A stretch of DNA of 64,000 bases. It comes from CAYRGY01 sp964424075. Its GTDB lineage: Bacteria > Patescibacteriota > Gracilibacteria > UBA1369. Shown one piece after another: positions 1 to 7,719 of this stretch. Where the stretch lies: assembly GCA_964424075.1 (NCBI GenBank), contig CAYRGY010000001.1:316101-380100 (forward strand). Direction: 5' to 3'. The position numbers and the translations under genes were made by a program. The notes beneath the pieces were generated by a model. The model saw only the letters and a program-made list of their open reading frames with translations, was not told the origin of the DNA and did not search any database. Every line of letters begins with the position of its first letter. The stretch's first letter is position 1.

Positions 1-1203
1 GGTTTCATCGGTTCATTGATGATCATTGATATAAATGACGGTTATATAACCAAAGCGGATTTTCATGATGTTTATAAGTTTGACGGACAATTGCATGAAC
101 CAATTGATGCTCCGGAAGATATCGCCGCAATTACTGACTATTGGCGACTGCGAGATTCAAATTATTCTCCGGATTTTGCGATTTCTGCTGAAAAAGCTGC
201 CTGGTTTCTGCAAAAATCCAAAGGGCCCAGCGTCGACACCGTCATTGCCATCAATCAAAGCCTTATCAATGACTTACTTTCCATTACCGGCCCACTGGAA
301 GTCGATTCACTAAAATCACCACTTACTAAAGAGAACTTTCAATTCATTCTTTCCTATCTAATTGAATCCAAGACTTACGGAGTAAATAGTCCAAAATTGA
401 TTCTGGAAAAAACCATCAATGCCTTCAAATCAAAACTTTCCTCTCTGGAAAACTGGGAAGACCTTATTTTGGTGCTGACTGCTAACATTTACCGCCAAAA
501 CATCATGTTTTATTCCCGCGATGATCAAGTTCAAGCTTTTTTTGACAATCATCATCTGACTCCACATCAAATCACACCGGGCGAAAAAACGGATTTCCTT
601 CAAGTAATTAACACTTCCATCGGAGGAAATAAAAGTGACAAGTATGTTTATCAAAATCTGGAGCACAGCACATACATAGACAACTCCGGAGGCTTGTCCG
701 ATGAATTGACCATTACACGCTCTCATCGATTTAATCCGGCTGAAATTATTGTTTGGGACAATATACTGGCGGATTTCGGACTTGATCAGATCTCAGAGAA
801 CACTCAATTAATCATGGGTAGAGGCAAAAATATCTCTAATCTTAAAGTGTATGTACCACTGGGTTCAGAATTGGAAAATGTCACCGGTTTGGCACCTGAT
901 CAAGTCAAAGTAAGACATGATGCCGAACTGCAAAAAACCTATTTCATGTTGAATTTGGAGGTTGAACCAGAGCAAGTAGTCCAAGTTAATTTACGCTACA
1001 AATTACCTTTCAAGTTGGGACTTGGTCCGGCTGACATTTATCGACTATGGATTCAAAAGCAGCCCGGTATGGTAGTCAGTGAAGTAAGCAAGCACATCTA
1101 TCCCCACCCCAATTTACGTATTATCGAACAAAACCCTTCAGAGGAGCCCCTCGCTTTACCCTTGGAGGAAAATCTTTACCAATCCGCGGTCATCAGCAAT
1201 TAA
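1..1203 (+). CDS. DUF4012 family protein, C-terminal part (5' end outside window)
   Basis: The reading frame is open to the first base of the window, beginning G-F-I-G-S. This matches the GGFIGS-type start of the conserved DUF4012 core, so the true start lies upstream. A TTG at 16 and an ATG at 19 are internal codons. The visible 400 residues contain the family-like stretch GGNKSDKYV (around residue 200), followed by a segment describing paired beta strands (YIDNSGGLSDELTITRSH). DUF4012 proteins are common in Candidate Phyla Radiation genomes. They usually carry an N-terminal membrane anchor, which would be upstream here, and their function is unknown. The gene converges on mutL and the two 3' ends overlap by 11 bases. 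Family assignment is fairly confident; no biochemical role can be given. Confidence 0.8.
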   Translation, partial: GFIGSLMIIDINDGYITKADFHDVYKFDGQLHEPIDAPEDIAAITDYWRLRDSNYSPDFAISAEKAAWFLQKSKGPSVDTVIAINQSLINDLLSITGPLEVDSLKSPLTKENFQFILSYLIESKTYGVNSPKLILEKTINAFKSKLSSLENWEDLILVLTANIYRQNIMFYSRDDQVQAFFDNHHLTPHQITPGEKTDFLQVINTSIGGNKSDKYVYQNLEHSTYIDNSGGLSDELTITRSHRFNPAEIIVWDNILADFGLDQISENTQLIMGRGKNISNLKVYVPLGSELENVTGLAPDQVKVRHDAELQKTYFMLNLEVEPEQVVQVNLRYKLPFKLGLGPADIYRLWIQKQPGMVVSEVSKHIYPHPNLRIIEQNPSEEPLALPLEENLYQSAVISN

Positions 1204-2980
1204 CCCCGCGAAATTTTTCTCCACCTAAATCAATATATTTTCGACCAAATCGACTCCAAAGCTCTGCTTCTTCAAGCATGACCATAACCGGCCTCCCATG
1301 CGGACAAGAATATTTCAAATCCGTCTGATCCAATTGTTCAATTAACGCCACCATTTCCTCATGTGACATTTTGTCACCAAATTTAACAGCAGAGCGGCAT
1401 GCCATATAAGTTAAGGCTTTATCCTTTCTGGCTTTCAAATCGGTTTTTTCAAATTCATTACCTAAATCATCAATCAGTCCTAGCAACATAGTCTCCAAAT
1501 TACGTTTAGCCAAAAAGTCCGGCACTGCTTGAATAGCAAAAGTATTCCCACCAAAATACTCAATTTGCAGTCCTATCTCTTCAAAAAACGCTTTATTATT
1601 GTTGAGGATTTCCTGATCAGCTGGATTCAAATCGACATTCACCGGAGTCAGCAGAGGCTGTATGGAAATATTTTGAGCTTCAAATTCAGCTTTTAATTTT
1701 TGATAGTGAATCCTTTCATGCGCCGCATGTTGATCGACAATTACCAAATCAGAACCTTTCTGACAGAGAATAAATGAATCATTCAAACATCCCAGCACTC
1801 GCATTTGTTTATCAATTTCTTGAGCAATTCCACTGTCCTCCTGTTGCCATTCCTGCCTGGGTGTTGGCTGACTCGCAACAAGTACAGGTTCTCTAGCCTC
1901 TGCTGCGAAGTCCATTTGCTGCCCAATTCCTTCACTTCGCTTTTGTTGATAGTAATTCGCAGGGCCGTCACCGGAAATTTTGGGAGTCAGCACATTTTCC
2001 TGCAAAGTTTTTTCACATGCGGCAGTCAAAACTCTGAATATCTCCCTTTCATCTCTAAATTTCACTTCAGTTTTGCGAGGGTGAATATTCACATCAACCA
2101 TGCTAGGCTCCATTCCAAATTTAATCACAAATACCGGTTGTCTTTCCTGTAGAATCAACGACTTATATGCCTGTTTCACCGCATAAGCCAGAACGTGAGA
2201 TTTGATCGGCCGATCATTAACAAAGAAAAATTGCATATTCCTGGAAGATCTGGCAATTGATGGTTTACCGATAAAACCTTTAATTTTCAAATTTACTCCA
2301 CCGTAAAATACTTCCAGCAATTCTTCACTGACACCTTTTCCTAGCAGCGATCTAATACGCACCAAATCATCTTCAGTAGCAGGTAAATCCAAAACTGCCT
2401 TACCATCTTTAACAAGTCGAAAAGCGATTTCCTCATGCACTAATGCAGCATTGATAATTGTGTCCAAAATATTCTGATATTCAGTCTGTTCGCTTTTCAT
2501 AAATTTCTTTCGAGCAGGAGTATTATAAAACAGTTCAGCAATTTCAATCACAGTGCCATTGACGGCTCCGGTTTTTTCAACTTTTTCGATCACACCTCCT
2601 TCGGCAATTACCACTATTCCTGCATTTTGATCAACCCTCTTAGTGATAATCTTTAGTTTGCTGACTGATGCAATCGAAGCCAATGCTTCTCCTCGAAATC
2701 CCATTGTCGCGATTTTTTGCAAATCGTCTAAACTGGAAATTTTAGAAGTAGCATGTCTTTCTAAACACAAAATGGCGTCCTCTTTACTCATTCCACAGCC
2801 ATTATCAGTAATTCGAATTAGCTTAGAACCTGCCTCCTCAACTTCAATCACAATTTGCTTTGCTCCGGCATCAATAGAATTTTCCAGCAATTCTTTAACC
2901 ACTGAGGCCGGCCTTTCCACCACTTCTCCGGCGGCAATTTGATTAATTAACTGTTCTGATAAAACCTGAATAGTGTGCAT
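1193..2980 (-). CDS. mutL: DNA mismatch repair protein MutL
   Basis: A 595-residue GHKL ATPase that couples MutS mismatch recognition to strand incision. The N-terminal ATPase motifs are clear: ELLENSIDAGA (about 30-42), DNGCGM (about 60) and GFRGEAL (about 94). A variable linker near residues 340-395 leads to a C-terminal dimerisation/endonuclease domain. That domain holds DQHAAHERIHYQ (about 415), ACRSAVKFGD, CPHGRP and FGRKY, the metal-site motifs of MutL proteins that nick DNA themselves, as expected in an organism without MutH. In the DQHA(x2)E(x4)E motif the last Glu is Gln here. The start codon overlaps the mutS stop as TAATG, so the two are translationally coupled. Confidence 0.97.
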   Translation of the reverse strand: MHTIQVLSEQLINQIAAGEVVERPASVVKELLENSIDAGAKQIVIEVEEAGSKLIRITDNGCGMSKEDAILCLERHATSKISSLDDLQKIATMGFRGEALASIASVSKLKIITKRVDQNAGIVVIAEGGVIEKVEKTGAVNGTVIEIAELFYNTPARKKFMKSEQTEYQNILDTIINAALVHEEIAFRLVKDGKAVLDLPATEDDLVRIRSLLGKGVSEELLEVFYGGVNLKIKGFIGKPSIARSSRNMQFFFVNDRPIKSHVLAYAVKQAYKSLILQERQPVFVIKFGMEPSMVDVNIHPRKTEVKFRDEREIFRVLTAACEKTLQENVLTPKISGDGPANYYQQKRSEGIGQQMDFAAEAREPVLVASQPTPRQEWQQEDSGIAQEIDKQMRVLGCLNDSFILCQKGSDLVIVDQHAAHERIHYQKLKAEFEAQNISIQPLLTPVNVDLNPADQEILNNNKAFFEEIGLQIEYFGGNTFAIQAVPDFLAKRNLETMLLGLIDDLGNEFEKTDLKARKDKALTYMACRSAVKFGDKMSHEEMVALIEQLDQTDLKYSCPHGRPVMVMLEEAELWSRFGRKYIDLGGEKFRGVNC

Positions 2981-5523
2981 TAAAGTAAGTTTTTTAGTTT
3001 ATTTAGTCGGTTCAAAGCCTCCAGTGGAGTAAGTTCTTCAATCTTCATCGCTCTCAATGCCTCTTCAACTGCACTCGGCTTAACTGCTTGATGCTGACGT
3101 TCAACCGGCATTTCAAAATCCAAACTGGTTTGCCCAGAACCGATTTTTTCTTTCTCCAAATCAATCAAAATTTCCTTAGCCCGCGCAATCACTTCTCCTG
3201 GCAAGCCAGCCAATCTAGCCACCTCAATTCCATAGCTCTTATCAACTCCTCCTCGAGCAATTTTATATAAAAACACCACACCATCCTGCTCATTTTCCTC
3301 CACTAAAACACAGTGATTACCAGCTCGCGGCAAACTTGATGCCAGTCCGATCAACTCATGATAATGCGAAGCAAACAAAGTCTTGGCTCCAATTTTATTA
3401 TGCAAAAATTCCATTATTCCCCAAGCAATCGAGACGCCGTCAAATGTGGAAGTACCCCGTCCAATCTCATCCAAAATCACCAAACTGCGCTCTGTCGCCT
3501 TGCTCAAAATATTGGCAGCTTCTTCCATTTCCACCCAAAAAGTACTCTGTCCTTTAGTAAGATTATCTGATGCTCCCACACGCGTAAAAATGCGATCAAC
3601 TAATGAAATTCGCGCCTGCTCAGCCGGCACAAACATACCCAAATGAGCCATTAACACAATCAAGGCTACCTGTCTTAAATAAGTCGACTTCCCACCCATA
3701 TTCGGCCCGGTAATCAGCGATAAGCATTCTCCTGTGTTCAGCTCTGTTGAATTAGGAATGAACCTATCCGTAGGATTTAGTTTTTCTACTACCGGATGTC
3801 TGCCTTCGACAATTTTCAAGTCATAATCATCGGAAATCTCCGGTCTGACATACTTATTTTCCCAACTGACCAAGGCAAAATTCGATATCGCATCGAGATA
3901 GGCGATTTTTGCAGCAGTTGATTTAATTTCAGTAGTTTTATCTACAATTCTAAGACGCAATTTTTCAAAAATATCAGTTTCAATCTTGATCATTTTTTCC
4001 TCTGCCGTCAGCACTCTTTCTTCATATTCCTTCAGCTCTGGAGTAGTGAATCGTTCTGCATTGACCAATGTTTGTTTGCGATCATAATCCTCAGGCACTT
4101 GGGCCAAATTTGCCTTAGAAATCTCGATATAGTAGCCGAAAACCTTATTAAACTTCACCTTCAGAGAATTAATTCCCGTCCTCTCAATTTCCCGAGCCTG
4201 CAATTGTTGAATGAAATTTTTCCCATCTCGACTCAAAGCTTTCAGAGCATCCAATTCCTGGTCATAACCTTCGGCAATCATTCCACCTTCTCGAATAATG
4301 GCAGGTGGTTCATCCACTATGGCACGATCTATTTCCATCCATAATTCCTCCAAACACTCAATCTCTGCGCTAATTTCCGACAATTCCCCACGCCCTTTCA
4401 GTAATTTATCTACTTCACCAATTCCTTGATAAGAAATCACTAGTCCTCGCATGTCCCTAGCACTACCAGTATTCATACTAAGTTTGGATAGCATTCTTTC
4501 AACATCATTAATCGACTTCAAAATCAGTCTTAAATCCAACAGCAAAGACTGCTCACGCTTAAAATATTCCACCAAATCCAAACGTTGTTCAATTTGCTCT
4601 CGATCTCTAAGCGGCTGAACCAAAAGCTTTTTGAGTAGACGGCCACCGGCAGAAGTCATCGTTTTATCCAGCACAGAAAGCAAAGAGCCTTGCACATTTT
4701 TATCCCGCAAAGTCTCCAAAAGCTCTAAATTTTTAACTGTCGCCTCATCCAATTCCATCAAATCGGATGTCTTCAAAACCGCCAAATCCTGCAAATGCTC
4801 CAGAGAGCTTTTCTGCGTTTTATGTAAATACTCAATAATCATTGCTGCAGCTACTTTCAATAAGGCACTCTCTTTAATCTGCAAATTATTATACTCAATT
4901 AAACCGAAGTGTTGCTCTAAAACCTGTTCGACGTCACTCTTCAGTGCATATTCAAAAGCATGCAATTCGGTCAAACTCCGCCGTAAATCTGCAATGTCAA
5001 AATCTGGAGGGACTATTATTTCTGCCGGACGATATTTCTGCAAAAAATCCTCAACTTCCATCACATTTTTGAGATCAACCGAAACAAAATCACCGGTAGA
5101 TAGATCTGCAAAAGCACAAGCAAATCCTTCTTGATCTCCTACTAAAGCTGCCAAATAATTAGATGAATTGCCTTCCAAGACGTTTTCGTCAAGTGTAGTG
5201 CCAGGCGTTATAATCCTTATCACTTCCCGTTTTACAATTCCCGGTAGAGCAGGATCGGAAACTTGCTCACAAATTGCCACCTTTTTTCCTGCTTTGGTTA
5301 ATTTGGCAATATAGCCAGTAGCAGCATGATAGGGGATACCACACATCGGAATCTTGCCCTCACCCTTATTGCGAGCAGTCAAAGTAATACCCAATATCGC
5401 TGATGCTTCTAGCGCATCCTGATCGAACATTTCATAGAAATCTCCCAGTCGAAAAAACAGTATAGTATCGGCATTCTCTGCCTTAATCTCAAAATACTGC
5501 TTCATCATTGGAGTAAGTGCCAT
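2980..5523 (-). CDS. mutS: DNA mismatch repair protein MutS
   Basis: An 847-residue MutS1 protein that binds base mismatches and small loops as a dimer and signals to MutL. The mismatch-reading Phe-x-Glu is F29-Y-E31 in GDFYEMF. The C-terminal ABC-type ATPase carries Walker A GPNMGGKST (about 605) and Walker B/signature DEIGRGTSTFDG, followed by the SHYHEL switch region. Length is typical of bacterial MutS (about 850). The ATG at 5523 is followed directly by the conserved N-terminal TPMMKQY segment, which supports this start. It is the first gene of a mutS-mutL operon. A possible extended -10 promoter lies about 30 bases upstream. Confidence 0.98.
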   Translation of the reverse strand: MALTPMMKQYFEIKAENADTILFFRLGDFYEMFDQDALEASAILGITLTARNKGEGKIPMCGIPYHAATGYIAKLTKAGKKVAICEQVSDPALPGIVKREVIRIITPGTTLDENVLEGNSSNYLAALVGDQEGFACAFADLSTGDFVSVDLKNVMEVEDFLQKYRPAEIIVPPDFDIADLRRSLTELHAFEYALKSDVEQVLEQHFGLIEYNNLQIKESALLKVAAAMIIEYLHKTQKSSLEHLQDLAVLKTSDLMELDEATVKNLELLETLRDKNVQGSLLSVLDKTMTSAGGRLLKKLLVQPLRDREQIEQRLDLVEYFKREQSLLLDLRLILKSINDVERMLSKLSMNTGSARDMRGLVISYQGIGEVDKLLKGRGELSEISAEIECLEELWMEIDRAIVDEPPAIIREGGMIAEGYDQELDALKALSRDGKNFIQQLQAREIERTGINSLKVKFNKVFGYYIEISKANLAQVPEDYDRKQTLVNAERFTTPELKEYEERVLTAEEKMIKIETDIFEKLRLRIVDKTTEIKSTAAKIAYLDAISNFALVSWENKYVRPEISDDYDLKIVEGRHPVVEKLNPTDRFIPNSTELNTGECLSLITGPNMGGKSTYLRQVALIVLMAHLGMFVPAEQARISLVDRIFTRVGASDNLTKGQSTFWVEMEEAANILSKATERSLVILDEIGRGTSTFDGVSIAWGIMEFLHNKIGAKTLFASHYHELIGLASSLPRAGNHCVLVEENEQDGVVFLYKIARGGVDKSYGIEVARLAGLPGEVIARAKEILIDLEKEKIGSGQTSLDFEMPVERQHQAVKPSAVEEALRAMKIEELTPLEALNRLNKLKNLL

Positions 5524-5549
5524 GGCCCAGAATTAAGCTTAGTGGCAGC

Positions 5550-5558
5550 ATAATAACA
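5550..5558 (-). promoter_or_regulatory. possible extended -10 promoter of mutS-mutL
   Basis: On the minus strand TGT-TATTAT forms an extended -10 (TGn plus TATTAT) 27-35 bases before the mutS ATG. The element 17 bases upstream (TAACAA) is a poor -35. Supported only by motif and position. Confidence 0.3.
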
Positions 5559-5646
5559 GACCATCTTGGATTTGTTAGTGCAAGAAAGAAAAAAGGCTTG
5601 AAACAGAGAGGCATTTTGTTTCTTAGCAAAACTTAGTGCCTACCCA

Positions 5647-5705
5647 TTTGATTAATCAAACGCAATCCTTAATTATGCAAGTTGCAGATAAGACCGTATC
5701 TGCAA
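5647..5705. repeat. paired palindromes in the mutS upstream gap
   Basis: Two perfect dyads sit close together. TTTGATTAATCAAA occupies 5647-5660. TTGCAGATA-N6-TATCTGCAA (9-bp arms) occupies 5682-5705. A near direct repeat, GCAATCCTT followed at short distance by ATGCAA, occurs at about 5662 and again at about 5702. A TTGACA hexamer begins at 5709, with TAAAAT at 5736 at an overlong 21-base spacing. These could be regulator sites or RNA hairpins; nothing identifies the binder. Confidence 0.45.
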
Positions 5706-5741
5706 TCCTTGACAAGAATATGCAACGCCTACGGTTAAAAT

Positions 5742-5853
5742 CGAATGGCTGCGAGTCTAGTAAAAGGATTCCTCCTCCGGGCAGCGCAGGCGGCGACCGC
5801 CATCCCTTAAGAGGCCCCCGTTGATCGAGCAATCGTCCGGGGCCTTCGTTTTG
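5742..5853 (+). ncRNA. candidate structured RNA ending in a GC-rich hairpin
   Basis: This stretch of the roughly 450-base gap between mutS and the next ORF is more GC-rich than its surroundings. It holds a tight hairpin, GGCGG-CGA-CCGCC (5789-5801), and a longer one with arms AGGCCCC (5812-5818) and GGGGCCT (5839-5845), an inner TTG/CAA stem and a T-rich tail. I could not match it to tmRNA, RNase P RNA or SRP RNA: no tRNA-like end, no P4 core and no GGAA-loop SRP motif. The overlapping ORFs on both strands read as noise. It may be a species-specific small RNA or simply a double terminator. Confidence 0.3.
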
Positions 5854-5860
5854 ACCAAAA

Positions 5861-5887
5861 AAAGAGGCTTGCTTAAGGCCTCTTTTT
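5861..5887. terminator. bidirectional rho-independent terminator
   Basis: Arms AAAGAGGC (5861-5868) and GCCTCTTT (5878-5885) around a 9-base loop, with an A-run before and a T-run after, so it could stop transcription in both directions. It follows the candidate structured RNA at 5742-5853 on the plus strand and the small ORF at 5972-6175 on the minus strand. Confidence 0.75.
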
Positions 5888-5971
5888 GCAGCTGTCCCGT
5901 AAACAGCTACTCCATGGCGCATACCAGTGGCGTCTATAGGCATGCGACCCTAAAAGAAAAACCGCCAATAA

Positions 5972-6175
5972 TTACAATAAGGACCTCTTAATATTCATTT
6001 TCTTTACTGACATCTCCAGCTTTTGTATACGCATTAATCTTTCCAAGTCAGAGAAAAGCTTACGCGCATTTTCCACACTTTCAGATAGATTACGACGATT
6101 AATCGGCACAATAAGACTTCTTTGTTTTCTCCTTCGAATTGTTTTTAAAAGGTTCAGCATTTCTATTTTACTCAT
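5972..6175 (-). CDS. small basic hypothetical protein
   Basis: A 67-residue, strongly basic ORF (theoretical charge clearly positive) starting MSKIEMLNLLKTIRRRKQ and rich in Leu, Arg and Lys, with a likely amphipathic helix in its second half. No family is recognised. It is on the same strand as lexA, about 300 bases downstream, and ends about 85 bases before the bidirectional terminator at 5861. The ORF is short and no clear ribosome site is visible, so it may be a chance frame. Confidence 0.4.
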   Translation of the reverse strand: MSKIEMLNLLKTIRRRKQRSLIVPINRRNLSESVENARKLFSDLERLMRIQKLEMSVKKMNIKRSLL

Positions 6176-6204
6176 AGTTTTGACGTTAAATTTTTAGATA
6201 TTGT

Positions 6205-6224
6205 GCTCGGCCTACGCCTCGCGC
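6205..6224. repeat. GC-rich palindromic element, copy 1
   Basis: GCTCGGCCTACGCCTCGC stands out as a GC-rich block in AT-rich intergenic DNA. A near-identical sequence in the opposite orientation lies at 62751-62769. This suggests a small dispersed palindromic (REP-like) element of the genome, not a gene part. Confidence 0.45.
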
Positions 6225-6243
6225 TTTCGCTCGGGGGCTGTCC

Positions 6244-6402
6244 TTATGCTACCTGTGCTATTTTAGAAACCTTTCGCACAAATGGCGCAGTATTTGAGAT
6301 CAATCTCGGACCTGCCACACTAACCTCTCTACGTTTCTTAGGCAGTGGCATAGGATCAAATAATTTATTTTTAGGTATTGTTTTGATGATAATTCTAATC
6401 AT
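6244..6402 (-). CDS. doubtful 52-residue ORF downstream of lexA
   Basis: An ATG-started frame of 52 residues beginning MIRIIIKTIPKNK, 71 bases downstream of lexA and on the same strand. Composition is plausible for a small basic protein, but there is no recognised domain and no ribosome site. A 75-residue frame on the opposite strand starts inside the GC-rich element and looks less credible. Confidence 0.2.
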   Translation of the reverse strand: MIRIIIKTIPKNKLFDPMPLPKKRREVSVAGPRLISNTAPFVRKVSKIAQVA

Positions 6403-6473
6403 ATTTTTTGGGTTAAATTTTAATTTTTAAGCACATTTAATAAGCGTTCAATTAGAACCAAATTTCAGTCTGT

Positions 6474-7094
6474 TTATCTTTTATAATGTCTAATCAGTCC
6501 GGTGACTACTCCTTGTATGCACAAGCTGTTTTCCGGATAGATATTTTCATAGTTACTATTTTCCGGTTTTAAGTACACTTGGCCTTGATCAGTCATATAA
6601 GTCTTAACTGTACTTTGATTGTCAACAAGTGCGACCACTATATCTCCTGGGCGAGGTTCTAATGTTTTACAGACAACTACAATATCACCTTCATATATTC
6701 CGGCATCAATCATACTGTCTCCGGTCACTCTTAGTAGGAATGACTCTTTATTCCGGTAGACATTATCTTCGCCGACACTGACCCATTCTTCTACATATTC
6801 CTCACTAGCTACAGGATTTCCGGCAGGAATAGCACCCAGAAGAGGAAGCTTAAAGCTACCGCTTTCCAGTTTTTCTTTAACTGATCCTAAAAGCTTAATT
6901 CCTCGGTGGCCGTCTTCTTTAATTATGCGACCTTTTTCTTCGAGAGCTTTGAGAAGCTTTAAAATACTATTGTCGGAGCTGACTCCAAAGTATTCTTTCA
7001 TCTCCCGAATAGTCGGAGAGCCACCATTTTGCATTTGGTACTCTTCAATAAAATTAAGGAGTGCTTCTTGTTTTTCAGTTAAAATTTCTGCCAT
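6474..7094 (-). CDS. lexA: LexA repressor
   Basis: A 206-residue SOS repressor with self-cleaving activity stimulated by RecA. The N-terminal winged helix includes SPTIREMKEYFGVSS (about 25-40), and helix 3 reads DNSILKLLKALEEKG. The cleavage site is Ala-Gly in AIPAGNPVAS (about residues 90-91). The S24 peptidase dyad is Ser in TGDSMID (about 126) and Lys in STVKTYM (about 163). All features for auto-cleavage are intact. It is transcribed alone from the promoter at 7116-7144, whose spacer is a perfect dyad, so autorepression is likely. Expected targets elsewhere in the window (uvrA, recF) do not show an obvious copy of the same dyad. Confidence 0.96.
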   Translation of the reverse strand: MAEILTEKQEALLNFIEEYQMQNGGSPTIREMKEYFGVSSDNSILKLLKALEEKGRIIKEDGHRGIKLLGSVKEKLESGSFKLPLLGAIPAGNPVASEEYVEEWVSVGEDNVYRNKESFLLRVTGDSMIDAGIYEGDIVVVCKTLEPRPGDIVVALVDNQSTVKTYMTDQGQVYLKPENSNYENIYPENSLCIQGVVTGLIRHYKR

Positions 7095-7115
7095 TCGTTT
7101 TTTGATTACAGCCCA

Positions 7116-7144
7116 AGTATAGGTGAGGAAAAACTCACCGTCAA
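7116..7144 (-). promoter_or_regulatory. lexA promoter with candidate LexA operator in the spacer
   Basis: On the minus strand TTGACG (7139-7144), a 17-base spacer and TATACT (7116-7121) form a strong sigma-70-type promoter 22 bases before the lexA ATG. The spacer is occupied by the perfect dyad GGTGAG-N6-CTCACC (7122-7139). A repressor bound there would block RNA polymerase. The sequence differs from both the E. coli CTG-N10-CAG and the Bacillus GAAC-N4-GTTC boxes, so it is a candidate lineage-specific SOS box. Confidence 0.75.
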
Positions 7145-7191
7145 TACTTTTTTATAAAAATGCTAAAAAGCTCTAAAACAAAAGCAAAAAG

Positions 7192-7719
7192 CTATACTTC
7201 ATATTCGAATATGTTTCTTTCCCTCACCTTGACCAGACTAAATAAAGGTGTCAAAAACTTTAATCCAATTACCTTATTATAGAGTCGAACTTTACTATTA
7301 TAAATTTCCAATTGCTTTTCTATTTTTTGCCCATATTCATTCATTAACTTCTTAATCCCCAGCAGGTTATGGTCCTTCTTGGCTTTAGTATCGTCGGAAA
7401 TTTTGGCAAAAATTTCATTGAGCATATTGCTTAGCATTAATTCATTATTCACTTTCTGCCCATTACATTCTGTTACATGCATGGCGTCAGATCGCAGCTC
7501 TATCAGTTCTTTTTCATTTATTCCCAAGCTGAAGGGTTTGAGATACTCAATTAATAACGGGATCAAATCAGACCTCTTTCTGACACTCAAATTCAATTTA
7601 AACCACAAATCATCCAGTTTGCTACTGGCATTATTAAGGTAAATATAGGCCATTATCGTCACAAATGCGATAACGATAATTAATGCCAATAGAATATTTA
7701 ACCAGATTGCGAACTCCAT
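7192..7719 (-). CDS. LemA family membrane protein
   Basis: A 175-residue protein with one N-terminal membrane helix (about residues 7-28), then a helical domain. It contains the LemA hallmarks: KLNLSVRKRSDLIPLLIEYLK (LemA consensus has QLKRRYDLIPNLVE), and near the end YNSKVRLYNKVIG followed by VRERNIFE. LemA proteins are small anchored helical-bundle proteins of unclear function, often near membrane stress or protease genes. The start overlaps the end of the upstream glycosyltransferase gene by 22 bases, so it belongs to the ftsW-murG transcription unit. The loop between the core helices looks longer and more polar than usual. Confidence 0.75.
   Translation of the reverse strand: MEFAIWLNILLALIIVIAFVTIMAYIYLNNASSKLDDLWFKLNLSVRKRSDLIPLLIEYLKPFSLGINEKELIELRSDAMHVTECNGQKVNNELMLSNMLNEIFAKISDDTKAKKDHNLLGIKKLMNEYGQKIEKQLEIYNSKVRLYNKVIGLKFLTPLFSLVKVRERNIFEYEV

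Noticed and set aside
5742..5853. tmRNA, RNase P RNA or SRP RNA
   Set aside because: No tRNA-like acceptor end, no conserved P4 or GGAA-loop motif was found.
5656..5943. 95-residue minus-strand and 62-residue plus-strand open frames in the mutS gap
   Set aside because: They run through terminator and hairpin sequence, have odd composition and lack a plausible start context.
6203..6430. 75-residue plus-strand frame with a hydrophobic end
   Set aside because: The GTG start lies in the dispersed GC-rich element, and the hydrophobic tail comes from AT-rich DNA. Not convincing as a gene.
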